Source of the DNA: Streptomyces clavuligerus
Lineage (GTDB): Bacteria; Actinomycetota; Actinomycetes; Streptomycetales; Streptomycetaceae
NCBI RefSeq assembly: GCF_005519465.1
Contig: NZ_CP027859.1
Location: 186,001-250,000, forward strand
Reading direction: 5' to 3'
DNA length: 64,000 bases
Both the position numbers and the translations under genes were made by a program. The notes under the pieces are model-generated. The model searched no databases. It saw nothing but the letters and a program-made list of their open reading frames with translations, and was not told where the DNA came from. Positions 17,718-26,055 of the stretch are shown here, piece after piece. Each line of letters begins with the position of its first letter. Position 1 is the stretch's first letter.

Positions 17718-17732
17718 CCGCCCCGCCTTCCG

Positions 17733-17832
17733 CTACGACAGCTGATCAGCGCCGATGACGATCACAGTGGCGTCGTCTCGGTATCCGTCTGTCGAGGTCG
17801 CTGCCCCGACGATCGCGTCCGCCAGCAACCAT
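17733..17832 (-). pseudogene. PP2C-like phosphatase, last codons
   Basis: Reads ADAIVGAATSTDGYRDDATVIVIGADQLS-stop, matching the C-terminus of the gene at 24857-25550, including the metal-binding DD of PP2C enzymes. It joins a replication-gene fragment at about 17833. Confidence 0.75.
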
Positions 17833-17989
17833 GGCTCACCCTTCGGGGTCGGGTCCGTGCTCCTCGAGGTGCTGCTGCATCTGGCGGTCGTGGCGGAGGA
17901 GTGCTGCGGCGATAGCCCGGTGCGGACGATCCGGACGCCGCCGCCGGCGGTTACCGGTCCCGATGTGGTCACCGACACGCTCGAGCCAG
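17833..17989 (-). pseudogene. Replication-type protein, internal fragment
   Basis: Encodes RPHRAIAAALLRHDRQMQQHLEEHGPDP-type sequence, the middle of the tail seen elsewhere. It lies between the PP2C end and a lone CRISPR repeat. Confidence 0.7.
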
Positions 17990-18017
17990 AGCGAAGCCCC
18001 GCGCGGGCGGGGCGGAT
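17990..18017 (-). repeat. Solitary degenerate CRISPR repeat
   Basis: GAAGCCCCGCGCGGGCGGGG is joined to the tail fragment at the usual point (..GAGCCAGAGC). No second repeat or leader follows, so the array was lost. Confidence 0.65.
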
Positions 18018-18216
18018 GGACCTGACGTTGGCCCCGTATGCCCTAGTTCATTCCGTTTTCCATGCCGGGTCGGGCTGCCGTCGTCCCGGCGGCACGTCCC
18101 GAGCAGTTGTCGGGTCTGACGCGGGGGGCGCCGGTCGGGTACCGTGAAAGCCAGGAGGGCCCCCGCCAAGGCCGGATACCGAGACGGGAGCCCCTGCAGA
18201 TAGCCGAGGGTTTCGG

Positions 18217-18243
18217 CCTGAGCCTCATATGACGGGGCTCAGG
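18217..18243. terminator. 8-bp hairpin after the small basic gene
   Basis: CCTGAGCC and GGCTCAGG form a perfect stem just beyond the stop of the 32-aa minus-strand gene. Confidence 0.6.
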
Positions 18244-18342
18244 TCAGCCCTTGAGCCACCTCCCCAGCTTCCGCGCTGCTCGGACCAGTAGGTCTTCGAT
18301 GCGCTGCCGCAAGGTCGGTTTGGGCTTTCCGCGACGCCCCAT
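18244..18342 (-). CDS. Small basic peptide, 32 aa
   Basis: Encodes MGRRGKPKPTLRQRIEDLLV... ending KLGRWLKG. An excellent ribosome binding site (GAGGGGAGG) lies 6-7 bases upstream, and hairpins stand before and after. Ten Arg/Lys residues and an amphipathic helix (RQRIEDLLVRAARKLGRWL) suggest a nucleic-acid- or membrane-binding peptide. Unrecognised, but the signals make it a credible gene. Confidence 0.6.
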   Translation of the reverse strand: MGRRGKPKPTLRQRIEDLLVRAARKLGRWLKG

Positions 18343-18362
18343 GGGCGCCTCCCCTCAGAACA

Positions 18363-18396
18363 GTCACCAGTGGTTCCCGGCTGGTGACCTTCTTTT
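18363..18396. terminator. Hairpin with T-tract (plus direction)
   Basis: GTCACCAG and CTGGTGAC pair perfectly and are followed by TTCTTTT on the plus strand. Read on the minus strand it lies in the 5' untranslated region of the 32-aa gene and could act in attenuation. Confidence 0.5.
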
Positions 18397-18599
18397 GGGT
18401 TCGGGCCGGCCCCGAGGGCGGGGGCCCGGACGCGAATCGTTGAGGGGAGGCGCCACGAAGCGCACCGGTACTCTACCCCCGGCGCCCAGTCGTACGGTCC
18501 GTTCCGTCAACTCCCGTACACGAACGTGCTACTTCCGCAGCCCCGGCCCGCCAGGCCGGTGCCGGAACAGACCCCGGGACCGAGCCACTCCCGCTCAGT
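18397..18599. other. Region without a clear gene
   Basis: A second copy of the TGAGGGGAGGCGCC motif (18435) mirrors the ribosome binding region of the 32-aa gene. A plus-strand frame beginning just after it is Arg/Ser-rich and unconvincing. Confidence 0.3.
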
Positions 18600-18742
18600 G
18601 AAACCCCGCCCGGGGAAGACGCGAGGTCGTCCTCGAGAGCAACCTGGGTGATGCGTTCGGCGGTGGTTCCGCAGAGAGTGATGGCCGCATCATGTCTGGC
18701 GACTCGTGCATGGCTCCGGACGAGAGCCGGATCGCCGCTGCC
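18600..18742 (-). pseudogene. Replication-type protein, short 3' fragment
   Basis: Reads GDPALVRSHARVARHDAAIT LCGTT and LEDDLASS. It starts at GDPALV, later than the other tails, directly after the distal repeat of array B. The same joint recurs at 27701-27749. Confidence 0.7.
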
Positions 18743-18892
18743 GAGTGACCCCCGCGCGGGCGGGGCGGATTCGGGCATCCGTCCTCCTGTGGTGGCTCAC
18801 CCCGGACGATCCCCGCGCGGGCGGGGCGGATCTACGCGTCCGATCCGAAGCAGTCCCCGATGTAGGACGATCCCCGCGCGGGCGGGGCGGAT
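18743..18892 (-). CRISPR. Mini CRISPR array B (3 repeats, 2 spacers)
   Basis: Repeats at 18743-18770, 18804-18831 and 18865-18892, period exactly 61. Spacers are 33 nt and unrelated to each other. The array is read from leader B downwards in coordinates. Confidence 0.93.
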
Positions 18893-18946
18893 ACTTCGTG
18901 ACCTGGGGCGTTGTCACGTGATCATGCTGTTTTCGTTTACCTGCAT
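18893..18946 (-). promoter_or_regulatory. CRISPR leader B
   Basis: 54-nt leader block. The upstream DNA (18947-19060) contains the conserved CCGATACCGTTGAACACC element on the minus strand, a candidate promoter. Confidence 0.85.
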
Positions 18947-19126
18947 TCGGCTGGGGCTCCGTTGGTCCGGTGATCTGTTGGCCCGGGGCTGGGCTGGGCG
19001 GGGGCTGGGTGTTCAACGGTATCGGGCGGTGTGGTCGTCGTGGGGTTGTCTGGGTCGATTCCGGTGTCCGGAAGGCGACTTGCCCCGGCTCGGGCTGCGG
19101 TGGAGTCGGCCGGGTCCGCTGCCGGT

Positions 19127-19588
19127 TCAGTGGAACCCCGCCTGGCCGGGGATGCCTGCCCGGTGGTCTTCGAGGGCGGCGTGGAGGATGCGAGCGGCTC
19201 GGGTTCCGTAGAGAGCGACCGCCTGGTCGTGGCCCGCGTGGCGGGCGTAGGCGAGGACGAGGCCAGGGTCGGTCTCGGCGTCGGCGCGCACGGCCGCCCG
19301 GTCCCAGGCGTCCTCGGGCGCGGTGTCGACGGTGGGGTATTCGACGAGGTCGAGGTCAGTGTTCTGGTTTTCGCGGGCGGTGAGGGCTGCCCGTGCGGCC
19401 TGGAACTCGGGGTTCGGCACGGTCGCCTCACGCTCGGCCTGTCCGGGGTTGGGTCCGTGCTGTTCGAGGTGCTGCTGTGTCTGGCGGTCGTGGCGGAGGA
19501 GTGCTGGCGGTGACCCGGTGGGCCTGGTCGGGGCGCCGCCGTCCTGCGGTCAGCCGTGCTGATGTGGTCACCGGCACGCTGGAGCCAG
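19127..19588 (-). pseudogene. Replication-type protein, 3' fragment (tail B)
   Basis: The last 97 codons are open (VPNPEFQAARAALTARENQN ... LEDHRAGIPGQAGFH-stop); the part nearer 19500 is in another frame. It is (near-)identical to tail J at 30931-31392 on the other strand, and both begin at the same CRISPR joint. Confidence 0.85.
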
Positions 19589-19801
19589 AGCTGCACCCCG
19601 CGCGGGCGGGGCAGACAGCCACGGGAACGGGGCTCCGTCCACGGTGATCGAACGATCCCCGCGCGGGCGGGGCAGAGACCGCAGCGTCTTTACCGTCGCC
19701 GGGGGGCGCCACGAACGACCCCCGCGCGGGCGGGGCGGATTGATGAACACCTCGTGCTCATGCCTGCTGAGGTGAGCGACCCCCGCGCGGGCGGGGCGGG
19801 T
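19589..19801 (-). CRISPR. CRISPR array C (4 repeats, 3 spacers)
   Basis: Repeats end at 19616 (degenerate, GGGGCAGAC), 19677, 19740 and 19801; one spacer is 35 nt, the others 33. The distal repeat runs into tail B at CTGGAGCCAGAGCTG. The leader-side repeat reads ...GGGCGGGT. Confidence 0.92.
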
Positions 19802-19855
19802 ACTTCGTGACCTGGGGTGTTGTCAGGTGATCTTGCTGTTTTCGTTTACCTGCAT
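19802..19855 (-). promoter_or_regulatory. CRISPR leader C
   Basis: Leader variant with TCAGGTGATCTTG in place of TCACGTGATCATG. Confidence 0.85.
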
Positions 19856-20007
19856 TCGGCTGGTGTTCCGTTGGTCCGGGGCTGGGCTGAGGTTCAACGG
19901 TATCGGGCGGTGTGGTCGTCGTGGGGTTGTCTGGGTCGATTCCGGTGTCCGGAAGGCGACTTGCCCCGGCTCGGGCTGCGGTGGAGTCGGCCGGGCCCGC
20001 TGCCGGT

Positions 20008-20428
20008 TCAGCGGGGCGGTGCCCGGCCGGGGAAGCCCGCGCGGTGGTCTTCGAGGACGGCGTGGAGGATGCGGGTGGCGGTGGTTCCGTAGAGAGCGAC
20101 CGCCTGGTCGTGGCCCGCATGGCGGGCGTAGGCGAGGACGAGGCCCGGGTCGGCCTCGGCGTCGGCGCGTACGGCCGCCCGGTCCCAGACGTCCTCGGGC
20201 GCGGTGTCGACGGTGGGGTACTCGACCAGGGTCGGTCCGGCAGTCTGGTTCCTGCGGGCGGTGAATGCTGCTCGGGCGGCCTGGAAATCCACGTTCGGCA
20301 CGGTCGCCTCACGGCCTGTTCGGGGTCGGGTCCGTGCTGCTCGAGGTACTGCTGCATCTGGCGGTCGTGGCGGAGGAGTGCTGCGGCGATGACCCGGTGG
20401 GTGTGGTCCGGGTCCTGGAGGATCGGAC
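20008..20428 (-). pseudogene. Replication-type protein, 3' fragment (tail C)
   Basis: Encodes VPNVDFQAARAAFTARRNQT ... LEDHRAGFPGRAPPR-stop, a tail with a C-terminus different from the AGFH type. Tail H (29470-29711) shares this ending. It begins in repeat debris at about 20429. Confidence 0.8.
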
Positions 20429-20545
20429 GACTGCGCGCGGGCGGGGCGGACCCCCGGCTTCCCTCCGGACTCGGGAGAAACCTGAGAACGACCCCCGCGT
20501 GGGCGTCGTCCGCCCGCGTGGGGGTGGTCCGCGGGCGAGGGCCCG
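20429..20545 (-). CRISPR. Degenerate CRISPR remnant D
   Basis: Two to three decayed repeats (GCGCGCGGGCGGGGCGGAC at 20434; GAACGACCCCCGCGTGGGCG at about 20486; an inverted copy GCCCGCGTGGGGG at 20512). No leader. Probably the far end of a lost array. Confidence 0.6.
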
Positions 20546-20584
20546 GCCGGGGGTGGCCTCTTGGGGTGGGTTGGGCATACTGGG

Positions 20585-20782
20585 TCAGCCCGGCCCGGGC
20601 GTGTCTTCTTCGGTCTGCTGGGCCTCGGCGGCGCGCAGTCGGTCCGCGATGCCCTGGCCGAGGTCGGCGACGAGCTGGCGGACGTCGTCCGGCAGGGTTT
20701 CGTCGGCTGCGGCGGTCGCCGCGGCGCCCAGGCCGATGAACCTTCGGAGGAAGACCTCGTCATCGTCTTCGGTGTCGGGCAT
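20585..20782 (-). CDS. Hypothetical acidic 65-aa protein
   Basis: MPDTEDDDEVFLRRFIGLGA ... RQLVADLGQGIADRLRAAEA is a helical protein with acidic ends. It is last in a minus-strand row with the NUDIX, endonuclease and 60-aa membrane genes. Unrecognised. Confidence 0.6.
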   Translation of the reverse strand: MPDTEDDDEVFLRRFIGLGAAATAAADETLPDDVRQLVADLGQGIADRLRAAEAQQTEEDTPGPG

Positions 20783-20800
20783 GTGCGGGCCTTTCTCGGG

Positions 20801-20983
20801 TCAGGTGCCTTCGGGGTGGTCTTCGGTCTGGGTCCAGCCGTGGTCGGGGGCCACGATCTCGATGGGTTCGGCCGCGGCCTGGTCCCGGAGGACGATCGCG
20901 GGGGCGGCGAGGCCGAGCAGTGCGAGGAGTGCCAGGGCCCGGCCGAGGTGGTCGTGGTCCCGCCGGTTGCCGGTGGTGCTCAT
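20801..20983 (-). CDS. Small single-span membrane protein
   Basis: 60 aa: a charged N-terminus (MSTTGNRRDHDHLGR), one hydrophobic helix (ALALLALLGLAAPAIVL), then a polar tail. Its ATG overlaps the endonuclease stop (ATGA). Confidence 0.6.
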   Translation of the reverse strand: MSTTGNRRDHDHLGRALALLALLGLAAPAIVLRDQAAAEPIEIVAPDHGWTQTEDHPEGT

Positions 20984-21827
20984 GGGAGTACCGCGTCGAG
21001 GATGACGGGCAGGTGATCGGACGCCTTGCGGGTGGCGGGGGTATCGATCGTCCGGTACGCCAGCGGCGTGAAGTGCCTGGTGGTGAGGATGTGGTCGAGC
21101 CCCAGCGGGGTTTTCTCGTTGGGGTACCAGTGGCCGCCCGTTCCTCCCTGAGGCGGGCCTGGGGGTCCTCCCAGCCGGAGTCCAGGAGCATTCTGATCGC
21201 GCGGCGGTCCATGGCGCCGAAGGTGCCGTCCTCGTTCACGAGCCGGCAGCGGGCGTAGAGGGTGGGAGGCTCGCTGCTCCAGTCCGGGTCCGGATCGTGG
21301 AAACCGGAGCAGTTCAGATCGCCCATCAGGATGGAGCGGCGCGGGGCTCCGGGGAAGTCGCCTGCGTGGTCCGTGAGCCAGCTGCCGACCTCTGCCAGCC
21401 GCGCCGTGCCGCCCGCGTGGGACAGGTGGGTCGCGAGGACGAGCAAGTCACGGGAATCGTCCCCGGCGTCCACGGGGCGGAAGCGGGCGCGGATCAGGGC
21501 GTGGTGGAAGATCTGTGCCGCGGGACGGCGGCGGTCGACGAGCCGCGGCTTCTCCCGCCGGTACAGCAGGGCGGTGAAGTTCAGGCTGTCACCGACGCGG
21601 GAGGGCTCCATGGCGACCGGGGTCATCCCGAGCGCGTCCGCGAGGCCGAGCAGCCGACACTCGCCCTGGTGGCCCCCGTAGCTGCACTCCTGAAGGGCGA
21701 GGACGTCGGGGCGGAGGGCGGCCAGGACCTCGGTCTGCTTGCGGAGCCGGTTCTCCGAGCCGTCGGGGCCGAGGCCGCCGCAGAGGATGTTCCAGGTGCC
21801 GGCGCGCAGCTGCCGCCCGTCGGTCAT
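20980..21827 (-). pseudogene. Endonuclease/exonuclease/phosphatase (EEP) family protein, frameshifted
   Basis: From ATG 21827 the motifs of the EEP fold appear in order: GTWNILCGGLGP (Asn), VLALQECSYGG (catalytic Glu), LVLATHLSHAGG, ILMGDLNCSGF (Asp-Asn). Near 21140 the frame is lost; in the next frame the proper ending follows, with GLDHILTTRHFTP and KASDHLPVILDAVLP-stop (SDH motif). One base restores the full 280-residue enzyme. Expected to hydrolyse phosphodiester or phosphomonoester bonds in nucleic acids, lipids or nucleotides. Start overlaps the NUDIX stop. Confidence 0.8.
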
Positions 21828-22249
21828 GAGGACACTCCGAGGTCGAGGCTGAGGCGGATGCCGTTGGACTGTTCGCGGGCCCGGGTGGCCGCGTGGATGC
21901 GGGCTTTCTCGTCGGGGTGGACGTAGTCGTCCAGGAATCCGTCCGGGACCCAGCGCAGGTCGGCGGGGGTCGTGGTCGCGGTGTCCGCGATGTCGTCGGT
22001 GACGGTGCCGCAGTCGCAGACGATGGTCAGCATGTCGGTGGTGTGGGCCTGGTCGAGGGCGAGGCAGTGCGTGACCGTCAGCCGGATGCCGGTCTCCGCG
22101 GCGAGGCCGCGGGCGGCGGCGTCGCCCAGGAGGACGCCGTCGTGGACCTCGCCTCGGGGCATCCGCCACTGAGCGGCGGTACCGGGCTGGCGGACGAGGA
22201 GGGTGCGGCCGTCGGGGGCGGTGGCGAGGACGGCGATTTCGACGCGCAT
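21824..22249 (-). CDS. NUDIX-fold protein (copy 2)
   Basis: 141 aa beginning MRVEIAVLATAPDGRTLLVR. The NUDIX region WRMPRGEVHDGVLLGDAAARG keeps the loop but has RGLAAETG instead of REXXEEXG. Diverged from copies 1 and 3 (about half identical) but in the same operon position before the endonuclease. Confidence 0.75.
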   Translation of the reverse strand: MRVEIAVLATAPDGRTLLVRQPGTAAQWRMPRGEVHDGVLLGDAAARGLAAETGIRLTVTHCLALDQAHTTDMLTIVCDCGTVTDDIADTATTTPADLRWVPDGFLDDYVHPDEKARIHAATRAREQSNGIRLSLDLGVSS

Positions 22250-22508
22250 AGGGGGTCCCTTGCGATCCGGTGGTGGAGGGAAAGGGGGGCCGCCGGGGGT
22301 GCCACGGTTCCGGAGCGCCTGGTACGGCACCCCGGGCGGAGTTGGCCAGCCCGCCCCCTGCCGGGTCGGACAGGGAGGTGTCTCCGGCAGAGGGCGGGCG
22401 GTTTCCCGCCCGGGCGGGGGGCGGGGGCTGTGCGGCCAGGCCCGGCCCCGGGCCGGGGACAGGTGGCGTGGGGCCGGGCGGGTACCCGCCCCGGGGGGAG
22501 GCGGGGGT

Positions 22509-22784
22509 TCAGCGCTGCTCGGGCCGGTGGCACCGGCAGTCACAGCGCGGGGTGGCGTCGACGGGGCAGAATTTGCAGGCGTCCATCCGGCACTCGGGCC
22601 CGACCTCGACCTGCTCGCCCGGCTCGGGCCGTCGGGGCCAGGTGGTGCCGGTGTACTCGTGGACGTGATCACCGTCGTGCGCCGGGCTCTGCTCGGTGCA
22701 GAAGGTCTTCGCGTGCTCCGGATGCAGCTCGCCGCAGAGGCTGAGCACATGGCCGTACCCGGTGGCCTCGGTCAGCCGGGGCAC
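22509..22784 (-). CDS. Cys/His-rich small protein (copy 2)
   Basis: Almost identical to copies 1 and 3 (only a few residue changes, e.g. CKFCPVDATPRCDC). It overlaps the DUF7848-like gene by 13 bases. Confidence 0.75.
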   Translation of the reverse strand: MPRLTEATGYGHVLSLCGELHPEHAKTFCTEQSPAHDGDHVHEYTGTTWPRRPEPGEQVEVGPECRMDACKFCPVDATPRCDCRCHRPEQR

Positions 22785-23050
22785 GACGGCTTCTCCACGG
22801 GCCCCGCCGGATCGGCGTCGGCAGGGCCCGTACCCGTGTGCAGGAGTTCGGTGGTGACCCGCTGGAAGTTGTGGTGACCGGTGGCCTCAGCGTGGCCGAA
22901 GGCCCAGCGGGCGAAGTCCGCCAGCGGCGGCCCGAACGGCGACCGCGCGTCGCACTCCGTGCACTCGACTATCCGGGTCGTGGGCGCACCGTCCACCGGG
23001 GTGAGCAGGGTGTCCGGCGATTCCGGGCGCGCAGAGAGGGGCGCAGCCAT
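22772..23050 (-). CDS. DUF7848-like small protein (copy 2)
   Basis: 92 aa. The N-terminus (MAAPLSARPESPDTLLTPVD) is unrelated to the other two copies while the core RIVECTECDARSPF is unchanged, showing that the start region was swapped. Confidence 0.8.
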   Translation of the reverse strand: MAAPLSARPESPDTLLTPVDGAPTTRIVECTECDARSPFGPPLADFARWAFGHAEATGHHNFQRVTTELLHTGTGPADADPAGPVEKPSCPG

Positions 23051-23167
23051 GATGGCCTCCGAGGGTTCCGAGGGTCAGAACGTGATTGACCTTAGGGAGG
23101 CAGATTGCGCATCCGCATGCGGATTGCGCGGAATTGCGCGGACAGTGAGATTAGTGCGCCGGATTGC

Positions 23168-24010
23168 TCACGCCGGCCCGAGGAAGTTTCGGGCCCGGTC
23201 GATCACCCGCTGAGCCCGTCTTCCGAATACCGCCGACTCGGCCATCCAATCCCAGGCTCGCCCATATGTTCGGATTGATTCCTCGTCGTCCAGCCACATC
23301 TCGGTGGAGATCGTCTCCACGATCACGAGGCGCTGGTCGTAGATCCAAAACCCGTGGCTCGGAGTGCGCCGTAGTTGCGCGTCGAACGGGACGATCCCCA
23401 ATTCCACTGTGTCCAGGCCGATCAGGGAGACAAGACGGTCCATCTGGGCAGCATGGACTCCTGCTGGGCACGTCCGCACGTACAGCGCACCTTCCCAGAG
23501 CAGGAACCTGAACCGCTTTCCGGGCTCGTACAGGGCCTCCTGGCGACGGATTCGGGCCCGCACCGCAGCCTCTACGTCCGTGGGGATCTGCCGGAACTCG
23601 CTGGACGCTTCGAAGCCGTAGCGGGCGTACTCCGCAGTCTGGAAAAGGCCAGGTACCCGGGTGACCTCGGCTCCTCGGATCGTCTGCGTTGCGCGGGTCT
23701 CGGTGATCGCGGCTTCCTGCCGCACACGGTGTCCGCCCGCGAGTTGGCGCCGCCAGGACCTGTACTTCGTGTCCAGCCCAGCCAATCGGCCCTTCAGCTC
23801 CGCCGCGACCTCGGCGTGACCCACAGCCGCCGCCCACGCAGTGAGGTCGGCGGCAGCCGGGGTCTGTTTGCCGTTCTCCAGCCGGCTCACCTTCGACGGC
23901 TGCCAGCCGAGGCGCTCTGCCAAGTTCCTGCCCGTGAGCCCGGCTTCGAGGCGCAGCTCGCGGAGTCGAACGCCGAGGGCGAACCGGGCGGTCTGAAAAT
24001 CTGTGGTCAC
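23168..24010 (-). CDS. XRE/DUF5753 transcriptional regulator (copy 2)
   Basis: XRE domain: RLRELRLEAGLTGRNLAERLGW, SKVSRLENGKQTP. DUF5753 part: VPGLFQTAEYARYGF, LLWEGALYVRTCP, MDRLVSL. The GTG at 24010 overlaps the stop of the DUF6879 fusion gene (GTGA). Distinct sequence from copies 1 and 3, so this module was not copied recently. Confidence 0.9.
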   Translation of the reverse strand: MTTDFQTARFALGVRLRELRLEAGLTGRNLAERLGWQPSKVSRLENGKQTPAAADLTAWAAAVGHAEVAAELKGRLAGLDTKYRSWRRQLAGGHRVRQEAAITETRATQTIRGAEVTRVPGLFQTAEYARYGFEASSEFRQIPTDVEAAVRARIRRQEALYEPGKRFRFLLWEGALYVRTCPAGVHAAQMDRLVSLIGLDTVELGIVPFDAQLRRTPSHGFWIYDQRLVIVETISTEMWLDDEESIRTYGRAWDWMAESAVFGRRAQRVIDRARNFLGPA

Positions 24011-24744
24011 ATCGTGGAACGTACCTGGCACGCCGGGCCGGCGGTACGGGCGGCGTAGTGCCAGGCGGCGTCCCGGGCCTGGCAGGCCGCGACAACCTCC
24101 GTCGGTTCCTCGGTGACGTACACACCAAGGGTCGTGTCGTCCTCGTCGAACGCGAACCGCGCGAGGATCTTCGAGTCGAACAGCCAGAAGTCGTGGTCCG
24201 GGAGGCGCAGGCCGGTGGCCCGAGCCCGAGTCATGTACCGGATGTCCTCACCGGCACGGACGTTACCGGGCGCACTGGCGAGTAGAAACCGCTGCCCCTC
24301 GGTGACTGGCTCATCGAGCAGGCGGACGCGTTCGAACCGCTTTCCCGCGCCGGTCTGCTGCCTCACGTTCTCCAGCCACTGGCTCGATCCTTCGGCGATG
24401 TCGTCCCCTGCTTGCCAGCGCTGCCACTTGGGGCTCTTGCGGTCGGAGGCGTAGCCGCGGCGGGTCTCCAGCCTCCACGCGGTGTGTCGGAACTCCCGGA
24501 ACAGATGGGCGATCGTGCTGAACGGGCGGAGTTCAGGAGTCTCCGACCGTGGGGCGTAGCGGGTGAGCAGGCTGCGGGGCACGCGGACGAACGTCTCCGT
24601 TTCTTTGACGTCACGTAGCTGCGCGAGGTGGCTGGGGTTGGTCTCACGGTCTCCTTGGACGAGGATCTCGTCCGTCTCCGGGATCTCGTACAGGGTGGGG
24701 CAGTCGCCTTCGTCGCTGGTTGTGCCGAGAAGTCTGAGCACCAT
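24007..24744 (-). CDS. Fusion of small partner protein and DUF6879
   Basis: 245 aa. Residues 1-70 (VLRLLGTTSDEGDCPTLYEI, LVQGDRETNP, TFVRVPRSLLTRY) correspond to the separate upstream protein of modules 1 and 3. Residues 75-240 are DUF6879 (AWRLETRRGY, VRLLDEPVTEGQRFLLAS, GEDIRYMTRARA, FWLFDSKILARF). The fusion implies that the two proteins work in contact in the other modules. Translation is coupled to the XRE gene. Confidence 0.85.
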   Translation of the reverse strand: MVLRLLGTTSDEGDCPTLYEIPETDEILVQGDRETNPSHLAQLRDVKETETFVRVPRSLLTRYAPRSETPELRPFSTIAHLFREFRHTAWRLETRRGYASDRKSPKWQRWQAGDDIAEGSSQWLENVRQQTGAGKRFERVRLLDEPVTEGQRFLLASAPGNVRAGEDIRYMTRARATGLRLPDHDFWLFDSKILARFAFDEDDTTLGVYVTEEPTEVVAACQARDAAWHYAARTAGPACQVRSTM

Positions 24745-24856
24745 GCGAGGTCCTCCGTTGAGAAGTCGGGACTTCAGAATGCTGTGGATAGCTGCGGTGC
24801 ATCTGGCAGTTGCGGCAGGTTGCGGAATTCCAACCGGCTCTTGGTGTTGCGCGCAA

Positions 24857-25550
24857 CTAGCCGTGGCCCAGCACGATGATCACCGCAGTGGCGTCATCGC
24901 GGTATCCGTCTGTCGAGGTTGCAGCCCCGACGATCGCAGACGCGAGTGCCTGCGGTTCACCCGCCGCGTGCTCCCGCACCAGCGCCTCCAGCACCCCGTG
25001 CGGCGCCTGGTCGACGACGCCGTCCGACACCGGCAGCGTCTGCCCGGCCGGGACGGCTGCGACGGCCACGGTCGCAGCCACTGCCGTCGAGAGGTCTGCG
25101 GTCAGCCAGTTGGTGTCCAGGGGCGTCCGGTCGACGTCCCCGTTCCGCGTGAGGTACGACGCCGTGTTCTGCGGCGTGGTCCGGGCGTGCAGGGCATGGA
25201 CGGCCCCGTCCCACGAGTATCTAGCGGCATCGCCGACCCAGGCGAGTACCGTGTCCTCCCCCTCCTCCAGCACGGCCAGGACGGCGGCCCCGGTCGGCTG
25301 CCCCGGGTCTGCGACCTGGCGCCCGGCGGCCGTCAGACCCGCGCGGGCGCCGTACAGGGCGCCGTATCGCACGGCGGTCCGCGCGCACAGCAGCCCGACC
25401 GTCGGCGCACCGGGCTCGTGCCCGGAGATATCGACAACACACAACCACCCCTCCGGCCGCCGGCCAGAAGACGGAGCGGCTGCCGGCACTGTTCCGTGGG
25501 TTGGTGCCCTGACGGCTGACCGCGACGACGATGACGGCCGTGGTGGTCAT
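24857..25550 (-). pseudogene. PP2C-like protein phosphatase, frameshifted
   Basis: The start MTTTAVIVVAVSRQGTNPRN (from 25550) and the rest from SSGRRPEGWLCVVDISGHE onward are in different frames; the break is near 25490. The rest has VVDISGHEPG (first metal Asp), EDTVLAWVGDAARY, PVSDGVVDQAPHGV and TDGYRDDATAVII, the PP2C succession. A serine/threonine phosphatase or a relative. A fragment of the same gene is at 17733. Confidence 0.75.
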
Positions 25551-25626
25551 GGTCTCCCCTGGCGCCGGTGTGACCGCCGACCGTAGCCAGGGAGGTGTAT
25601 GCACTCGACCCACAGTGTCATCGCGA

Positions 25627-25837
25627 GAACCACCCCCGCACGGGCGGGGCGGATGTCCTCGCGCCGAAGGCGGGGAAGTGGGACGCCGAACGACCCCCGC
25701 GCGGGCGGGGCGGATGAGGGTGCGCAGGCGCTGGGCGGCTGCGCGGAGGAACGACCCCCGCGCGGGCGGGGCGGATAAAGAAGGGCCCCTCATCTCCGCC
25801 CCCTCTCGGGAACGATCCCCGCGCGGGCGGGGCGGAT
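25627..25837 (-). CRISPR. CRISPR array E (4 repeats, 3 spacers)
   Basis: Repeats start at 25627, 25688, 25749 and 25810, exact 61-nt period, consensus GAACGACCCCCGCGCGGG on the plus strand. The distal end touches the DNA upstream of the PP2C gene. Confidence 0.95.
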
Positions 25838-25891
25838 ACTTCGTGACCTGGGGTGTTGTCACGTGATCATGCTGTTTTCATTTACCTGCAT
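25838..25891 (-). promoter_or_regulatory. CRISPR leader E
   Basis: Leader block with CATTTACC where others have CGTTTACC. Confidence 0.85.
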
Positions 25892-26055
25892 CTGGGGCTG
25901 GGGCTCCGTTGGTCCGCGGCGGGGGCTGGGTGTTCAACGGTATCGGGCGGTGTGGTGTCGTGGGGTTGTCTGGGTCGGTTCTGGTGTCCGGAAGGCGGCT
26001 TGCCCCGGCTCGACTCGATCGGGGTGTGGTGGAGTCGGCCGGGTCCGCTGCCGGT

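Noticed and set aside
13969..20545. The palindromic GC repeats as REP elements, terminators or integron attC sites
   Set aside because: The fixed 61-nt period, 28-nt length, unique spacers and a common leader fit CRISPR far better. The cassette behaviour is integron-like only in general, and no integrase or attC core sites were seen.
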